Shown: positions 53,750 to 62,571 of the stretch, piece after piece
Layout of the letters: each line of letters begins with the position of its first letter
Position numbering within the stretch: position 1 is the stretch's first letter
Source of the DNA: Rheinheimera sp. UJ63
GTDB lineage: Bacteria; Pseudomonadota; Gammaproteobacteria; Enterobacterales; Alteromonadaceae
Assembly: GCF_021568285.1 (NCBI RefSeq)
Contig: NZ_JAKGTQ010000003.1
Coordinates: 1 to 64,000 of the forward strand
Reading direction: 5' to 3'
Length of the DNA stretch: 64,000 nt
Position numbers and translations under genes: made by a program
Notes under the pieces: generated by a model
Database searches by the model: none
What the model was told of the DNA's origin: nothing
What the model saw: only the letters and a program-made list of their open reading frames with translations

Positions 53750-56326
53750 ATGAAAAAGCTATTTAACTATTCTCTGTGCGCACTCGCTGTTAATTCACTT
53801 TTCACAAGTGGCGTAGTTTTAGCTCAACAGAATGACGAGCAAGCTCAAGTAGAACGCATTGAAGTGACAGGCTCACGCATCAAGAGAAATGATTTAGAAG
53901 GCGCCTCACCGATTGACGTGATTAACCGAGAAGAAATCGCTAAGTCTGGCTTCGCCAATTTACAGCAACTTTTAGAACGAACTCCCGTAGCCGGTACAGG
54001 CACCTTTTCAACTCGCGGAAACAACCAAGACTCCACCGCAAACGGTGGTGCAGCTATCAGTTTGCGTGGCTTTGGTTCAGATGCAACATTAGTATTAATT
54101 AACGGTCGACGCATCGCGGTGAGTGCTTTTGCTGAAAGCATTGCCAACTCTTTTGTCGATATTAACTCTATCCCTGTGGCGGCTATCGAACGCATTGAAA
54201 TTTTAAAGGACGGCGCCTCTGCGGTATATGGCTCTGATGCGGTTGCGGGCGTGGTTAATATCATTTTACGCAAAGACTACGATGGTGCTGAAGTAAGTTT
54301 CAGTCAAGGTGGCACGACTGGCCCCTCTTATGATGAAACTGCGGCAAGTTTAGTCTGGGGTACGCAAGCGGGTGATGCGAACGCGACCTTAATTTTGGAT
54401 TACTTCAAAAACACCACTATAACCGGTGCTGAAATGGGTCGTAATGGTACGGCTAACCAAGAACCCTACGGCGGCTCAGACCTGCGTTCTTCACGTGGTT
54501 ATCCCGGTAATTTTATCGTCAATGGCGTACAACGCATTGATCCAGGCTGCCCAGCTGAACGGACATTTGGCCAAACCTGTGTATTTGATTATGGTCCATT
54601 CGGTATGACCAATCCACCAGCAGAACGAGTTGGCGCAATTTTCCAAGGTAACCAACAGCTTACTCAAGATATTCAAGCCTATGTTGAAGTATCAGTACAG
54701 CATAACCGCTCGAAAGCCTCAGGTGCTGCCACACCTCTAGATGGTGATGCGGGTTTAACTGTACCGGCAAGCCACCCAAACAATCCGTTTGGCACGGATA
54801 TTAGTATTAACCGTTTCCGTACCGTTGATGCCGGCCCACGGACTTGGGATATTGAATCTGATAGTATGCGTATGTTAATTGGGGTAAAAGGCCAATTAAA
54901 TAATTGGGATTGGGACATTTCAGCCCAGAAAGGCCGCAGCGAATCAATGCAAACGGGTAGCAAATCACAAGGCTGGGTAAGAACCGACTTTTTACAGCAA
55001 CAAATTGATTTAGGAAACTATAATCCGTTTGGTGGCTTTGTAAACTCCCCTGAGGTTATCGACGCTATAACCACCAGCTTGGTTCGCCGTGGTGAGTCTC
55101 ATCTAACTTCTTACGATGCGAGCATCACAGGTGAAGCCTTTACATTAGGCGATCAGATGGTGTCTTTTGCTGCGGGTGTTGAATACCGTAAAGAAGATGC
55201 GTTTGACCAGCCAGATGATCAATTCCAACGTGGTTTAATTTTTGGTACTGAATCGGTATCAGCACAAGCTGAACGTGATCAATACGCAGCTTACCTTGAG
55301 TTGTTAATTCCCGTCAGCGATACGCTCGAATTTACCGTTGCTGGCCGCTATGATGATTACAGCGATTTTGGCTCTACGGTTAATCCACAACTGGCGATGC
55401 AGTGGCGACCCGTCGATAACTTCACCATGCGCGCCTCATTTGGTCAGGGATTTAGAGCTCCATCATTAGCGCAAATTGGTTTAGGCCCTTCACAAGAGTC
55501 TGTTTTCTTTACAGATACATACCGTTGCCCTACACAAAGTGCTGCTAACCCCGCCTGTGCCGCCACCGATTACACTATCGTATTCCAAGGTAGTGAAGGC
55601 TTGCAGCCAGAGGAATCAGAAACCTTTAACCTAGGTTTTGTATGGCAAATTAATGATGAGTTTGATGTTACTGCAGATGTCTGGAGCATTACCCAAGACA
55701 ATAAGATTGACCAAAATGACTTTCAGAATGTCTATCTTGCCGAGTGTAATAACCAAGCGAGTACCATCTGTGTGCGCCTTCCCGCCTTACCGGGGCAAAG
55801 CTTAGGTGAGCTATCTCGTATCTTTAACAGCTACATCAACGTTAGCTCACAAGAAGCTACTGGTTTAGATCTATCGACCTCTTATCGTTTAGCACTGCAA
55901 GATATGGGTATGGTACGCTTTAGCTTAGATTGGTCTTATATCAGTAAGTTTGAAAAAAACGGCATCGACTATGCGGGTGAATATAACTATCCACAGCACC
56001 GTTGGTTAGCCTCGGCAGACTGGAGCCATGGTGACTGGGGTTTTGTGGCTAGCTTAAGTTATGTTAGTGAATTTGAAGATTACGCGGCGCCAGCCGACGT
56101 GGAGTCAACGAAAACACGTATGGTGGACTCGCAAATGCTGCTGGACTTACAAGGCCGTTATAACCTAAATCCAAATACCACACTGGTATTAGGCTTAAAT
56201 AATGCTTTAGATGAAGAGCCACCTTTTGTGATAGGTGATGGTGATGGTGATTTGTATGGCTATGCCTCACAGGTGCATAACCCACGTGGTCAATTTGTCT
56301 ATGCTAAAATAAGCTACCGCTTCTAA
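53750..56326 (+). CDS. TonB-dependent receptor
   Basis: This 858-residue outer-membrane receptor has a signal peptide (about 1-26, ending VLAQ), a TonB-box-like RIEVTGSRI, a plug (about 45-160 with ISLRGFGSDATLVLINGRR) and a long barrel ending in aromatic YAKISYRF. Three cysteine pairs lie in extracellular loops (near 267-280, 593-605 and 664-674). This is the class common in Xanthomonads and Alteromonadales for peptides or glycans; the substrate cannot be told. I start at the ATG at 53750 with AAGGA upstream, 15 bp after an alternative ATG. A terminator follows. Confidence 0.9.
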   Translation: MKKLFNYSLCALAVNSLFTSGVVLAQQNDEQAQVERIEVTGSRIKRNDLEGASPIDVINREEIAKSGFANLQQLLERTPVAGTGTFSTRGNNQDSTANGGAAISLRGFGSDATLVLINGRRIAVSAFAESIANSFVDINSIPVAAIERIEILKDGASAVYGSDAVAGVVNIILRKDYDGAEVSFSQGGTTGPSYDETAASLVWGTQAGDANATLILDYFKNTTITGAEMGRNGTANQEPYGGSDLRSSRGYPGNFIVNGVQRIDPGCPAERTFGQTCVFDYGPFGMTNPPAERVGAIFQGNQQLTQDIQAYVEVSVQHNRSKASGAATPLDGDAGLTVPASHPNNPFGTDISINRFRTVDAGPRTWDIESDSMRMLIGVKGQLNNWDWDISAQKGRSESMQTGSKSQGWVRTDFLQQQIDLGNYNPFGGFVNSPEVIDAITTSLVRRGESHLTSYDASITGEAFTLGDQMVSFAAGVEYRKEDAFDQPDDQFQRGLIFGTESVSAQAERDQYAAYLELLIPVSDTLEFTVAGRYDDYSDFGSTVNPQLAMQWRPVDNFTMRASFGQGFRAPSLAQIGLGPSQESVFFTDTYRCPTQSAANPACAATDYTIVFQGSEGLQPEESETFNLGFVWQINDEFDVTADVWSITQDNKIDQNDFQNVYLAECNNQASTICVRLPALPGQSLGELSRIFNSYINVSSQEATGLDLSTSYRLALQDMGMVRFSLDWSYISKFEKNGIDYAGEYNYPQHRWLASADWSHGDWGFVASLSYVSEFEDYAAPADVESTKTRMVDSQMLLDLQGRYNLNPNTTLVLGLNNALDEEPPFVIGDGDGDLYGYASQVHNPRGQFVYAKISYRF

Positions 56327-56354
56327 GCTTTTGCTAATAATGCATGACTAAGAC

Positions 56355-56387
56355 AAAGCCTGTCGCTGCTGCTGACAGGCTTTTTTT
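56355..56387 (+). terminator. Intrinsic terminator after the TonB-dependent receptor
   Basis: AAAGCCTGTC (56355-56364) and GACAGGCTTT (56374-56383) form a 10-bp stem with a T-run. Confidence 0.95.
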
Positions 56388-56540
56388 ATCGCTTATTTTA
56401 CCGTCCTGCGCTTTGCTATTGATGCTGTTGTGCTATTGATACAACAATGCCACTCGCTAGCGGTTTTTATCTGACGCTAAGGGTGATTTAACGCAGCAAC
56501 TGCGCTAGCCTCTTAACTAATCTTGTAGAGTGTGACAATC

Positions 56541-56807
56541 TAGGGCTTGTTGACGTTTGCTGTTTAGATTTTGTTCGTTTGGCGATGTTTTGATCGCGAA
56601 ACGAGAAGTGCAGTTTAGTTATTCTAAATAAACGACGAGAGACAAAGAGCAAAGCATCGCCAAACGAACCCTTCGGGCAGCGTGTGGCTGGCATTTCTAC
56701 TACGTTATCGCTTGTTTATGTAGAATAACTACACGGCACAAGCTCTGCCTTGTATAAATACCAGCCACTCAGCTGCAAAAACAACCATCAAATGTCAACA
56801 AGCCCTA
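56541..56807. mobile_element. MITE-like element with TA-flanked terminal inverted repeats
   Basis: TAGGGCTTGTTGACGTTTG (56541-56559) is repeated inverted at 56789-56807 with one mismatch in 19. The ends read TA-GGGCTTG ... CAAGCCC-TA, as for Tc1/mariner-IS630-type insertion into TA. Inside are two more nested inverted repeats: a perfect 15-bp pair (56573-56587 with 56655-56669) and a 17-of-18-bp pair (56616-56633 with 56714-56731). It has no transposase gene and ends 35 bp before the amidohydrolase start, so it may supply its promoter region. Confidence 0.82.
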
Positions 56808-56842
56808 ACTAAAATACAAAAAATACAATAATAAGGATCCTT

Positions 56843-59800
56843 ATGCGTATTCAGTCTCCAACCTTACTCGCGTTAGCCATCAGTAGCTTTTTTAGTTATG
56901 CCGAAACAGAACCTGCTACCTGGCAGGTTAATGCTCCTATCGGTCAATTCAGCAGTGTTGATATTAAGGTACAACAAGGTAGCTGGATGAACGTTAACGT
57001 CAGCCCAGACGGTAAAACCGTGGTATTTGATTTACTGGGTGACATTTACACTATGCCGATTAGCGGTGGTAAAGCCACGCCGCTGACCAACGATATAGCT
57101 TGGAATATGCAGCCAGTATTTAGCCCCGATGGTAAATACATCGCTTTTACCTCAGATCGCGATGGTGGAGACAACATTTGGCTCATGGGCAGCGATGGCT
57201 CAGCGCCTCGTGCCGTTACCAACGAAACCTTTCGCTTACTCAACAGCCCCGCTTGGAGCCCAGATAGCCAATTTATTGTGGCGCGTAAACACTTTACCGC
57301 CAGCCGCTCTTTAGGGGCGGGTGAGGTATGGCAATACCATATCAGTGGCGGTAGCGGTGTGATGTTAACCGAGCGACCTGATGATCAAAAAGATCTGGGT
57401 GAGCCCGCCTTCTCACCCGATGGCCGCTATATTTATTTTTCACAAGATGATACGCCAGGCAAAACCTTCCACTACAGCAAAGACTCAGAATCGGGTATTT
57501 ACACCATCAAACGTTTTGAACGTGAAACCGGTAAAATGGATATCATTTTAACAGGCCCGGGCGGTGCAATTCGGCCAACCCCCTCACCTGATGGCAAATA
57601 TTTGGCATACATTCGTCGTGTCGACTTTCAAAGCACGCTGTTTTTATATGATTTAACCAGTGGCGAACACATCAAACTCTATGATGGATTAGATCGCGAC
57701 ATGCAAGAAACCTGGGCCATTCACGGTGTTTACCCTACCGTCAGCTGGACACCTGATAATAAACATCTGGTCTTTTGGGCAGGGGGCGAAATTAAACGCT
57801 TAGCGCTTAGCGATAAAAAAGTGAGCACCATTCCCTTTGAAGTGAATACCAGCAAGCAAATTCAAACGGCAGTACGGGTTAAACAAAACTTAGACCAAGA
57901 CGAATTTGACGTAAAAATGTTACGTTTTACTCAGATTTCGCCTGATGGTAAACAAGCGGTCTTTACCGCGCTTGGCCATCTCTACATCACCGATATTAAC
58001 GATCCTAAACCGCGTCGTTTGACCCGTCAAACGACCGATTTTGAGCTATACCCGCAATTTTCTCGCGACGGCCGCGAGCTGGTTTTTGTGAGCTGGAATG
58101 ACCAAACGCAAGGTGCAGTTAATATTATCAACTTGCGCAACAACCGCGTGACCAAACTGACCAATGAGCCAGGCAAGTATATCGAACCGACGTTTAGCCC
58201 AGATGGCAAAACCGTGGTGTATCGTAAAATCGGTGCTGGCGGTATTTTGCCACTGCAATGGTCGCTACAAACCGGTTTATATAAAATCAGCAATCGCGGC
58301 GGCGATGCCACCCTGATCGCTCGTAATGGTCGCAGCCCCATGTTTGGCGCCAATAATGACAAAGTGTATGCGATGGATTATGGCAGTGCCCCTAGCTTAA
58401 TCAGCATTGACCTGCAAAAACACACGCAACAAACACTGTACACCGCAAAATTTGGTACAGAATTTAAAATCTCGCCAGATGGCAAACATTTAGCCTTTGC
58501 CGACCGCTTTAAAGTGTTTGTTACGCCGTTTACTGAACGTGGCAGCGCTATCGCGATTGGCGCCAACGATAAGCAATTCCCAGTGAAACAATTGTCGGTA
58601 CGCGCAGGTGAGTACATCAGCTGGAATGGCGACAGTGACAAACTGTATTGGACATTAGGTCCTGAGTTATACCAAGCTAGCATCGATGGTCTGTTCGCCC
58701 CAAGTGCACAGCAACACAGCCCCACCGAGCAAGCCGTATCTTTAGGTTTTAAAATGCCCGTTGATATGCCTCGTGGGATCGTAGCTTTTGTCGGTGGCCA
58801 AGTGATTACCATGAACGGCGATCAAGTGTTACAAGACGCGGTGGTTGTAGTTGAAAACAACAAAATCCAAGCCGTTGGTAGCCGTGCGGATATCGCTATT
58901 CCCAAAGGCGCCAAAGTGTTCGACATTACTGGTAAAACGTTGATGCCCGGTATTTTTGATGCCCATGCTCACGGCAGCCAAGGTGTGCAGCAAATTACCC
59001 CGCAGCAAAACTGGGAAAACTATGCCGGCTTAACCTTTGGTGTCACCAGTATTCATGATCCGTCTAATGATACGCGTGAGATCTTCAGTGCCAGCGAGTT
59101 ACAACGCAGCGGTCAAATTGTTGGCCCACGTATTTTCTCTACGGGTACGATTCTTTACGGTGCGGAAGGCGCAGGTTATACCTCGCATATCGATAGCCTA
59201 GAAGATGCGAAGTTTCACTTAACGCGCTTACAAAAAGTCGGCGCCTTTAGTGTGAAAAGTTACAACCAGCCACGCCGTAATCAGCGCCAGCAAGTGATCC
59301 AAGCCGCGCGCGAATTGAACATGATGGTAGTACCTGAAGGCGGTTCATTAATGCAGCACAATCTCACGATGATTGTCGATGGCCACACCACTATTGAACA
59401 CGCTTTACCTGCAGCAAAAGTTTATGATGATATTAAACAATTGTGGCAAGCCAGTGGCACCGCTTATACCCCCACATTAAACGTGGCTTATGGCGGTATT
59501 TGGGGCGAAAATTATTGGTACGATAAAACTGAGGTTTGGAAACACCCTCGGTTAAGCCAATATGTCCCGATGGATCGCCTAGCGCCGCGCAGTATGCGCC
59601 GGCCAACAGCACCAGAGCATCACTATAACCACTTTAATGTGGTAAAAACGGCAAATGAACTGAAAGACGTCGGGGTGATTGCTAATATCGGTGCCCATGG
59701 GCAACGTGAAGGTTTGGGCGCACACTGGGAAATTTGGATGTTTGCGCAAGGCGGTATGACACCGTTAGAAGCCTTACGCACCGCCACGTTAAACCCTGCC

Positions 59801-60013
59801 AAAACCTTTGGTATGGATCATCTACTTGGCAGTATTGAACCAGGCAAATTGGCTGACTTAATCGTCATCGACGGTAATCCACTAGAAAATATCCGCGTGA
59901 CCGATAAAGTGGTCTACACCATGGTCAATGGTCGCTTATTTGATGCCGCAAGCATGAATGAAATTGGTTTACGTGAGCGCAAACGTCAGCCGTTCTACTT
60001 CGAACCACGTTAA
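56843..60013 (+). CDS. Exported beta-propeller / amidohydrolase fusion protein
   Basis: This 1056-residue protein has a signal peptide (about 1-20), a TolB-like propeller built from PD40/WD40-type repeats (about 40-630, repeated motif FSPDGKYI), and a C-terminal amidohydrolase domain (about 650-1040). Metal ligands are visible in GIFDAHAHG (near 710), TTIEHAL (near 850) and NIGAHGQREGLGAHWE (near 952). Similar two-domain exported proteins are thought to hydrolyse cyclic amides or peptides; the substrate is unknown. GGATCC-type spacing places a GGAT 5 nt before the ATG, and a MITE lies just upstream. Confidence 0.9.
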   Translation: MRIQSPTLLALAISSFFSYAETEPATWQVNAPIGQFSSVDIKVQQGSWMNVNVSPDGKTVVFDLLGDIYTMPISGGKATPLTNDIAWNMQPVFSPDGKYIAFTSDRDGGDNIWLMGSDGSAPRAVTNETFRLLNSPAWSPDSQFIVARKHFTASRSLGAGEVWQYHISGGSGVMLTERPDDQKDLGEPAFSPDGRYIYFSQDDTPGKTFHYSKDSESGIYTIKRFERETGKMDIILTGPGGAIRPTPSPDGKYLAYIRRVDFQSTLFLYDLTSGEHIKLYDGLDRDMQETWAIHGVYPTVSWTPDNKHLVFWAGGEIKRLALSDKKVSTIPFEVNTSKQIQTAVRVKQNLDQDEFDVKMLRFTQISPDGKQAVFTALGHLYITDINDPKPRRLTRQTTDFELYPQFSRDGRELVFVSWNDQTQGAVNIINLRNNRVTKLTNEPGKYIEPTFSPDGKTVVYRKIGAGGILPLQWSLQTGLYKISNRGGDATLIARNGRSPMFGANNDKVYAMDYGSAPSLISIDLQKHTQQTLYTAKFGTEFKISPDGKHLAFADRFKVFVTPFTERGSAIAIGANDKQFPVKQLSVRAGEYISWNGDSDKLYWTLGPELYQASIDGLFAPSAQQHSPTEQAVSLGFKMPVDMPRGIVAFVGGQVITMNGDQVLQDAVVVVENNKIQAVGSRADIAIPKGAKVFDITGKTLMPGIFDAHAHGSQGVQQITPQQNWENYAGLTFGVTSIHDPSNDTREIFSASELQRSGQIVGPRIFSTGTILYGAEGAGYTSHIDSLEDAKFHLTRLQKVGAFSVKSYNQPRRNQRQQVIQAARELNMMVVPEGGSLMQHNLTMIVDGHTTIEHALPAAKVYDDIKQLWQASGTAYTPTLNVAYGGIWGENYWYDKTEVWKHPRLSQYVPMDRLAPRSMRRPTAPEHHYNHFNVVKTANELKDVGVIANIGAHGQREGLGAHWEIWMFAQGGMTPLEALRTATLNPAKTFGMDHLLGSIEPGKLADLIVIDGNPLENIRVTDKVVYTMVNGRLFDAASMNEIGLRERKRQPFYFEPR

Positions 60014-60021
60014 GTTAGTTT

Positions 60022-60052
60022 TCAGCGGAGTGTGTTGATCACACTCCGCTGA
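60022..60052 (+). terminator. Long hairpin after the amidohydrolase gene
   Basis: TCAGCGGAGTGTG (60022-60034) and CACACTCCGCTGA (60040-60052) form a perfect 13-bp stem, 8 bp after the stop codon. The U-tract is poor, so Rho-independent termination is likely but not certain. Confidence 0.65.
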
Positions 60053-60260
60053 TGCTTTACCCGCTTCTTCCCCCCTTCTTTATTTACGTGCTAATGACTG
60101 AGCATTTGCGAAGTAACCTCAGTGCAAACTCTGCATCACAGTTTAGAAACCATGCTAAATTTAATTTACATCAATTTTTCTGCGGTTTTTTTCAGCCGTT
60201 GCCGCTTTTAATGCTCTAACATTAAGCCTGATATTGTCACAACGCTATCGGGGAGGTGTC

Positions 60261-61736
60261 TTGCTACACCCTTTTTTACAGCAGCTTATTCATGCGCTTA
60301 AAAACCTGCTCCCCATCGTGCTGGTCGTATTGCTATTTCAGTTAGTCATCTTCCAAACCTTGCCAGCCGAACCACTGAGCCTGCTAATAGGTTTATTAAT
60401 TGTTGCTGTGGGTATTGCCTTATTTTTACTGGGGTTAGAGCTCAGTATTTTTCCAGTAGGAAAAAATTTAGCCAACCAATTTGCGCGTAAAGGCTCGCTA
60501 CCGCTATTAATGTGTTTTGGCTTTGCCATTGGTTTCGCCGCCGTCATTGCTGAGCCAGCCTTAATTGCCGTGGCCGAGCAAGCCGAGCGAATTAGTCAGG
60601 GCCGGATCCAAGGTGTAACACTGCGCCTTATTGTGGCCAGCTCCGTTGGCTTTGTGATGGCAGTGGGCGTATTACGCATTATTTTAGGCTGGCCAATCCA
60701 TTGGCTGATGATTGGCGGCTATGTGCTAGTGATCTTAGTTACCTTCTTTGCGCCAGCCGAAATCGTTGGGCTGGCCTATGACTCTGGCGGTGTCACCACC
60801 AATATCGTGACTGTACCGCTGATTGCGGCCTTGGGTTTGGGCTTAGCTAATTCCATTAAAGGCCGCAGCTCGCTTACCGACGGCTTTGGCCTGGTGGCGC
60901 TGGCCGTGATGGTGCCGATGATCAGCGTGCAGCTTTATGGTATTTGGGTGTATCGCTTTGCTGAAACCGCCAGTACGCTTAGCCTTACTCTTCAAGTGGA
61001 AAACGGGCATTGGTTGCTCACTGCGCTAGTTGATTTAGCCACCTTAGTAAAAGATATCTTACCCATGATGCTGGTGGTTTTAGTCTTTCAGTATTTCATT
61101 TTACGCCGACCACTGGCTAACCCATTAAAAATCACTATCGGTTTTATGATGGTGCTCTGCGGTTTGTATGCTTTTGTGCTGGGTTTAAAATTAGGCTTAT
61201 TTCCTATTGGCCAAATGATGGCGGAGCAATTAATTGCTCGGGGCGCGGTTCAGTTAATCTTACTTTTCGCTTTTTTGATTGGGTTTGCTACCACCATGGC
61301 AGAGCCCGCGTTGATCGCCATCGCTCAACAAGCTGAAGAAGCAGCACAAGGTAAGTTACGGGCCGCCGTGATCAGGCTCATTGTTGCTTTAGGCGTAGCA
61401 CTGGGCATCACACTGGGGGTGTATCGCATTCTTAGCGGTGATTCAATTCATTACTATATTATGGCAGGCTACTGCATCGTGGTGATATTAACCGCATTTG
61501 CACCACGCTATATCGTGGCGCTGGCCTTTGATCTCGGTGGGGTTACCACCTCAGAGGTCACCGTGCCTTTGGTTACCGCCTTGGGTATTGGTTTAGCCTC
61601 AGCGATTGACGGGCGAAATGTGTTAATTGATGGCTTTGGCTTAATTGCCTTCGCCTCAATTTTCCCCATTATAACGGTTATGCTGTATGCCATTATTGTT
61701 GAACATATCAGGTTATCCAGGAGTGCTGACGTATGA
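60261..61736 (+). CDS. DUF1538 family membrane protein (putative transporter)
   Basis: This 491-residue integral membrane protein is an internal duplication. The first half (about 5-240) and second half (about 255-490) share AEPALIAVAEQAE / AEPALIAIAQQAE and YDSGGVTTNIVTVPLIAALGLGLA / FDLGGVTTSEVTVPL with about six helices each. I choose a TTG start at 60261, with GGAGG 4 nt upstream; an earlier in-frame TTG at 60234 has no ribosome binding site. No transport substrate is known for DUF1538. Its stop overlaps the PII-like gene by 4 bp, which suggests a regulated transporter. Confidence 0.88.
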   Translation: MLHPFLQQLIHALKNLLPIVLVVLLFQLVIFQTLPAEPLSLLIGLLIVAVGIALFLLGLELSIFPVGKNLANQFARKGSLPLLMCFGFAIGFAAVIAEPALIAVAEQAERISQGRIQGVTLRLIVASSVGFVMAVGVLRIILGWPIHWLMIGGYVLVILVTFFAPAEIVGLAYDSGGVTTNIVTVPLIAALGLGLANSIKGRSSLTDGFGLVALAVMVPMISVQLYGIWVYRFAETASTLSLTLQVENGHWLLTALVDLATLVKDILPMMLVVLVFQYFILRRPLANPLKITIGFMMVLCGLYAFVLGLKLGLFPIGQMMAEQLIARGAVQLILLFAFLIGFATTMAEPALIAIAQQAEEAAQGKLRAAVIRLIVALGVALGITLGVYRILSGDSIHYYIMAGYCIVVILTAFAPRYIVALAFDLGGVTTSEVTVPLVTALGIGLASAIDGRNVLIDGFGLIAFASIFPIITVMLYAIIVEHIRLSRSADV

Positions 61737-62080
61737 AATTTTCTGCCATTTTGGTCATTGCGCCAACAGAGCTTGAACAACAAGCAATCAGCGCAGCCAA
61801 GGCTGCTGGTGCCAGTGGCATCACATTGCTATCAGGCCGCGGTATGGGAGGTGCAGAGAAAAAAACTTTTTTCGGTATGATCTTCGAAGGTAGCCAAACC
61901 ATTTTACTCATGGTTGTCGCCAAACATTTATCACTGCCTATTTTAAAGCAAATGCAGGCATTGTTGGTGCAAGATGGCGAGTCACGAGGCATTGCCTTTA
62001 CCATGCCGATTGATCATCTAACCGGCTTGGATATGGGGCAAATCATGCAGTTCGAGCAACACCTTCGTGAACAGCAGTAG
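61733..62080 (+). CDS. PII-like signalling protein
   Basis: This 115-residue protein has the PII ferredoxin-like fold: strand-helix start KFSAILVIAPTELEQQAISAAKAAGASGITLL, in part, a short T loop GRGMGGAEKKTFFG (about 35-48) without the uridylylated Tyr of GlnB, and a C-terminal core. PII-like proteins often sit beside a transporter and bind nucleotides to control it. It overlaps the DUF1538 gene by 4 bp and is followed 9 bp later by the CBS gene. Confidence 0.88.
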   Translation: MKFSAILVIAPTELEQQAISAAKAAGASGITLLSGRGMGGAEKKTFFGMIFEGSQTILLMVVAKHLSLPILKQMQALLVQDGESRGIAFTMPIDHLTGLDMGQIMQFEQHLREQQ

Positions 62081-62089
62081 GAGCGGAAT

Positions 62090-62485
62090 ATGTCGTTAAA
62101 ATTGGTTAAAGATTTAATGCAACAACAGGTCATCACTATTTCCGCCTTTAGCAGTTTGCGAGATGCGCTAAAGCTAATGAAACAGCATAAAATTAAGTCG
62201 TTAGTGGTCGAGCGACAAAACGCACATGATGCTTTTGGTTTAATTACTTACAGCAACATCTTAAAAACCATTATTGCTGAAGATGGCGATATTGATCTGA
62301 TCAACGTTTACGACGTCTGTGTGAAACCGACCCTGGGTGTTCATCCCGAACTGGCGGTAAAACACGCGGCGGCCATTATGAGCCAGCATAACTTAAAACG
62401 TTTAGTCGTTACCGATGCCAATCAATTAGTTGGGCTCATCACCATGAATGATGTGGTCAGTGATATTTTTAGCTTATTAGATTAA
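62090..62485 (+). CDS. CBS domain pair protein
   Basis: This 131-residue protein consists of two CBS domains (about 1-65 and 70-131) with VKDLMQQQVITISAFSSLRDALKLM and KPTLGVHPELAVKHAAAIMSQHNLKRLVV, both quoted in part. CBS pairs bind ATP, ADP, AMP or SAM and regulate partners. It is the third gene of the DUF1538-PII-CBS unit, which would give the transporter two independent nucleotide sensors. GGAG precedes the ATG. Confidence 0.92.
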   Translation: MSLKLVKDLMQQQVITISAFSSLRDALKLMKQHKIKSLVVERQNAHDAFGLITYSNILKTIIAEDGDIDLINVYDVCVKPTLGVHPELAVKHAAAIMSQHNLKRLVVTDANQLVGLITMNDVVSDIFSLLD

Positions 62486-62543
62486 GACTGTTGGCAAGAC
62501 GTTCGTGCTCAGAGTATGGATAAGGGGCAAGCACGCTTGCCCC

Positions 62544-62571
62544 AAAAAAGGTCAGCCGCGCTTAACGGCTG
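62544..62571 (-). terminator. Intrinsic terminator of the FG-GAP gene
   Basis: On the minus strand CAGCCG (62566-62571) pairs with CGGCTG (62553-62558), followed by ACC and six T residues. The stop codon of the gene lies in the loop, as also seen after the ArsA-like ATPase gene. Confidence 0.8.

Noticed and set aside
58378..58812. 144-residue reading frame antisense to the amidohydrolase gene
   Set aside because: It lies entirely inside a well-supported gene, has no ribosome binding site and a low-complexity protein sequence.
62524..62543. Hairpin GGGGCAAGC/GCTTGCCCC as terminator of the CBS gene
   Set aside because: The A-run follows the stem on the plus strand, so there is no U-tract in the right place; the T-run serves the minus-strand hairpin at 62553-62571.
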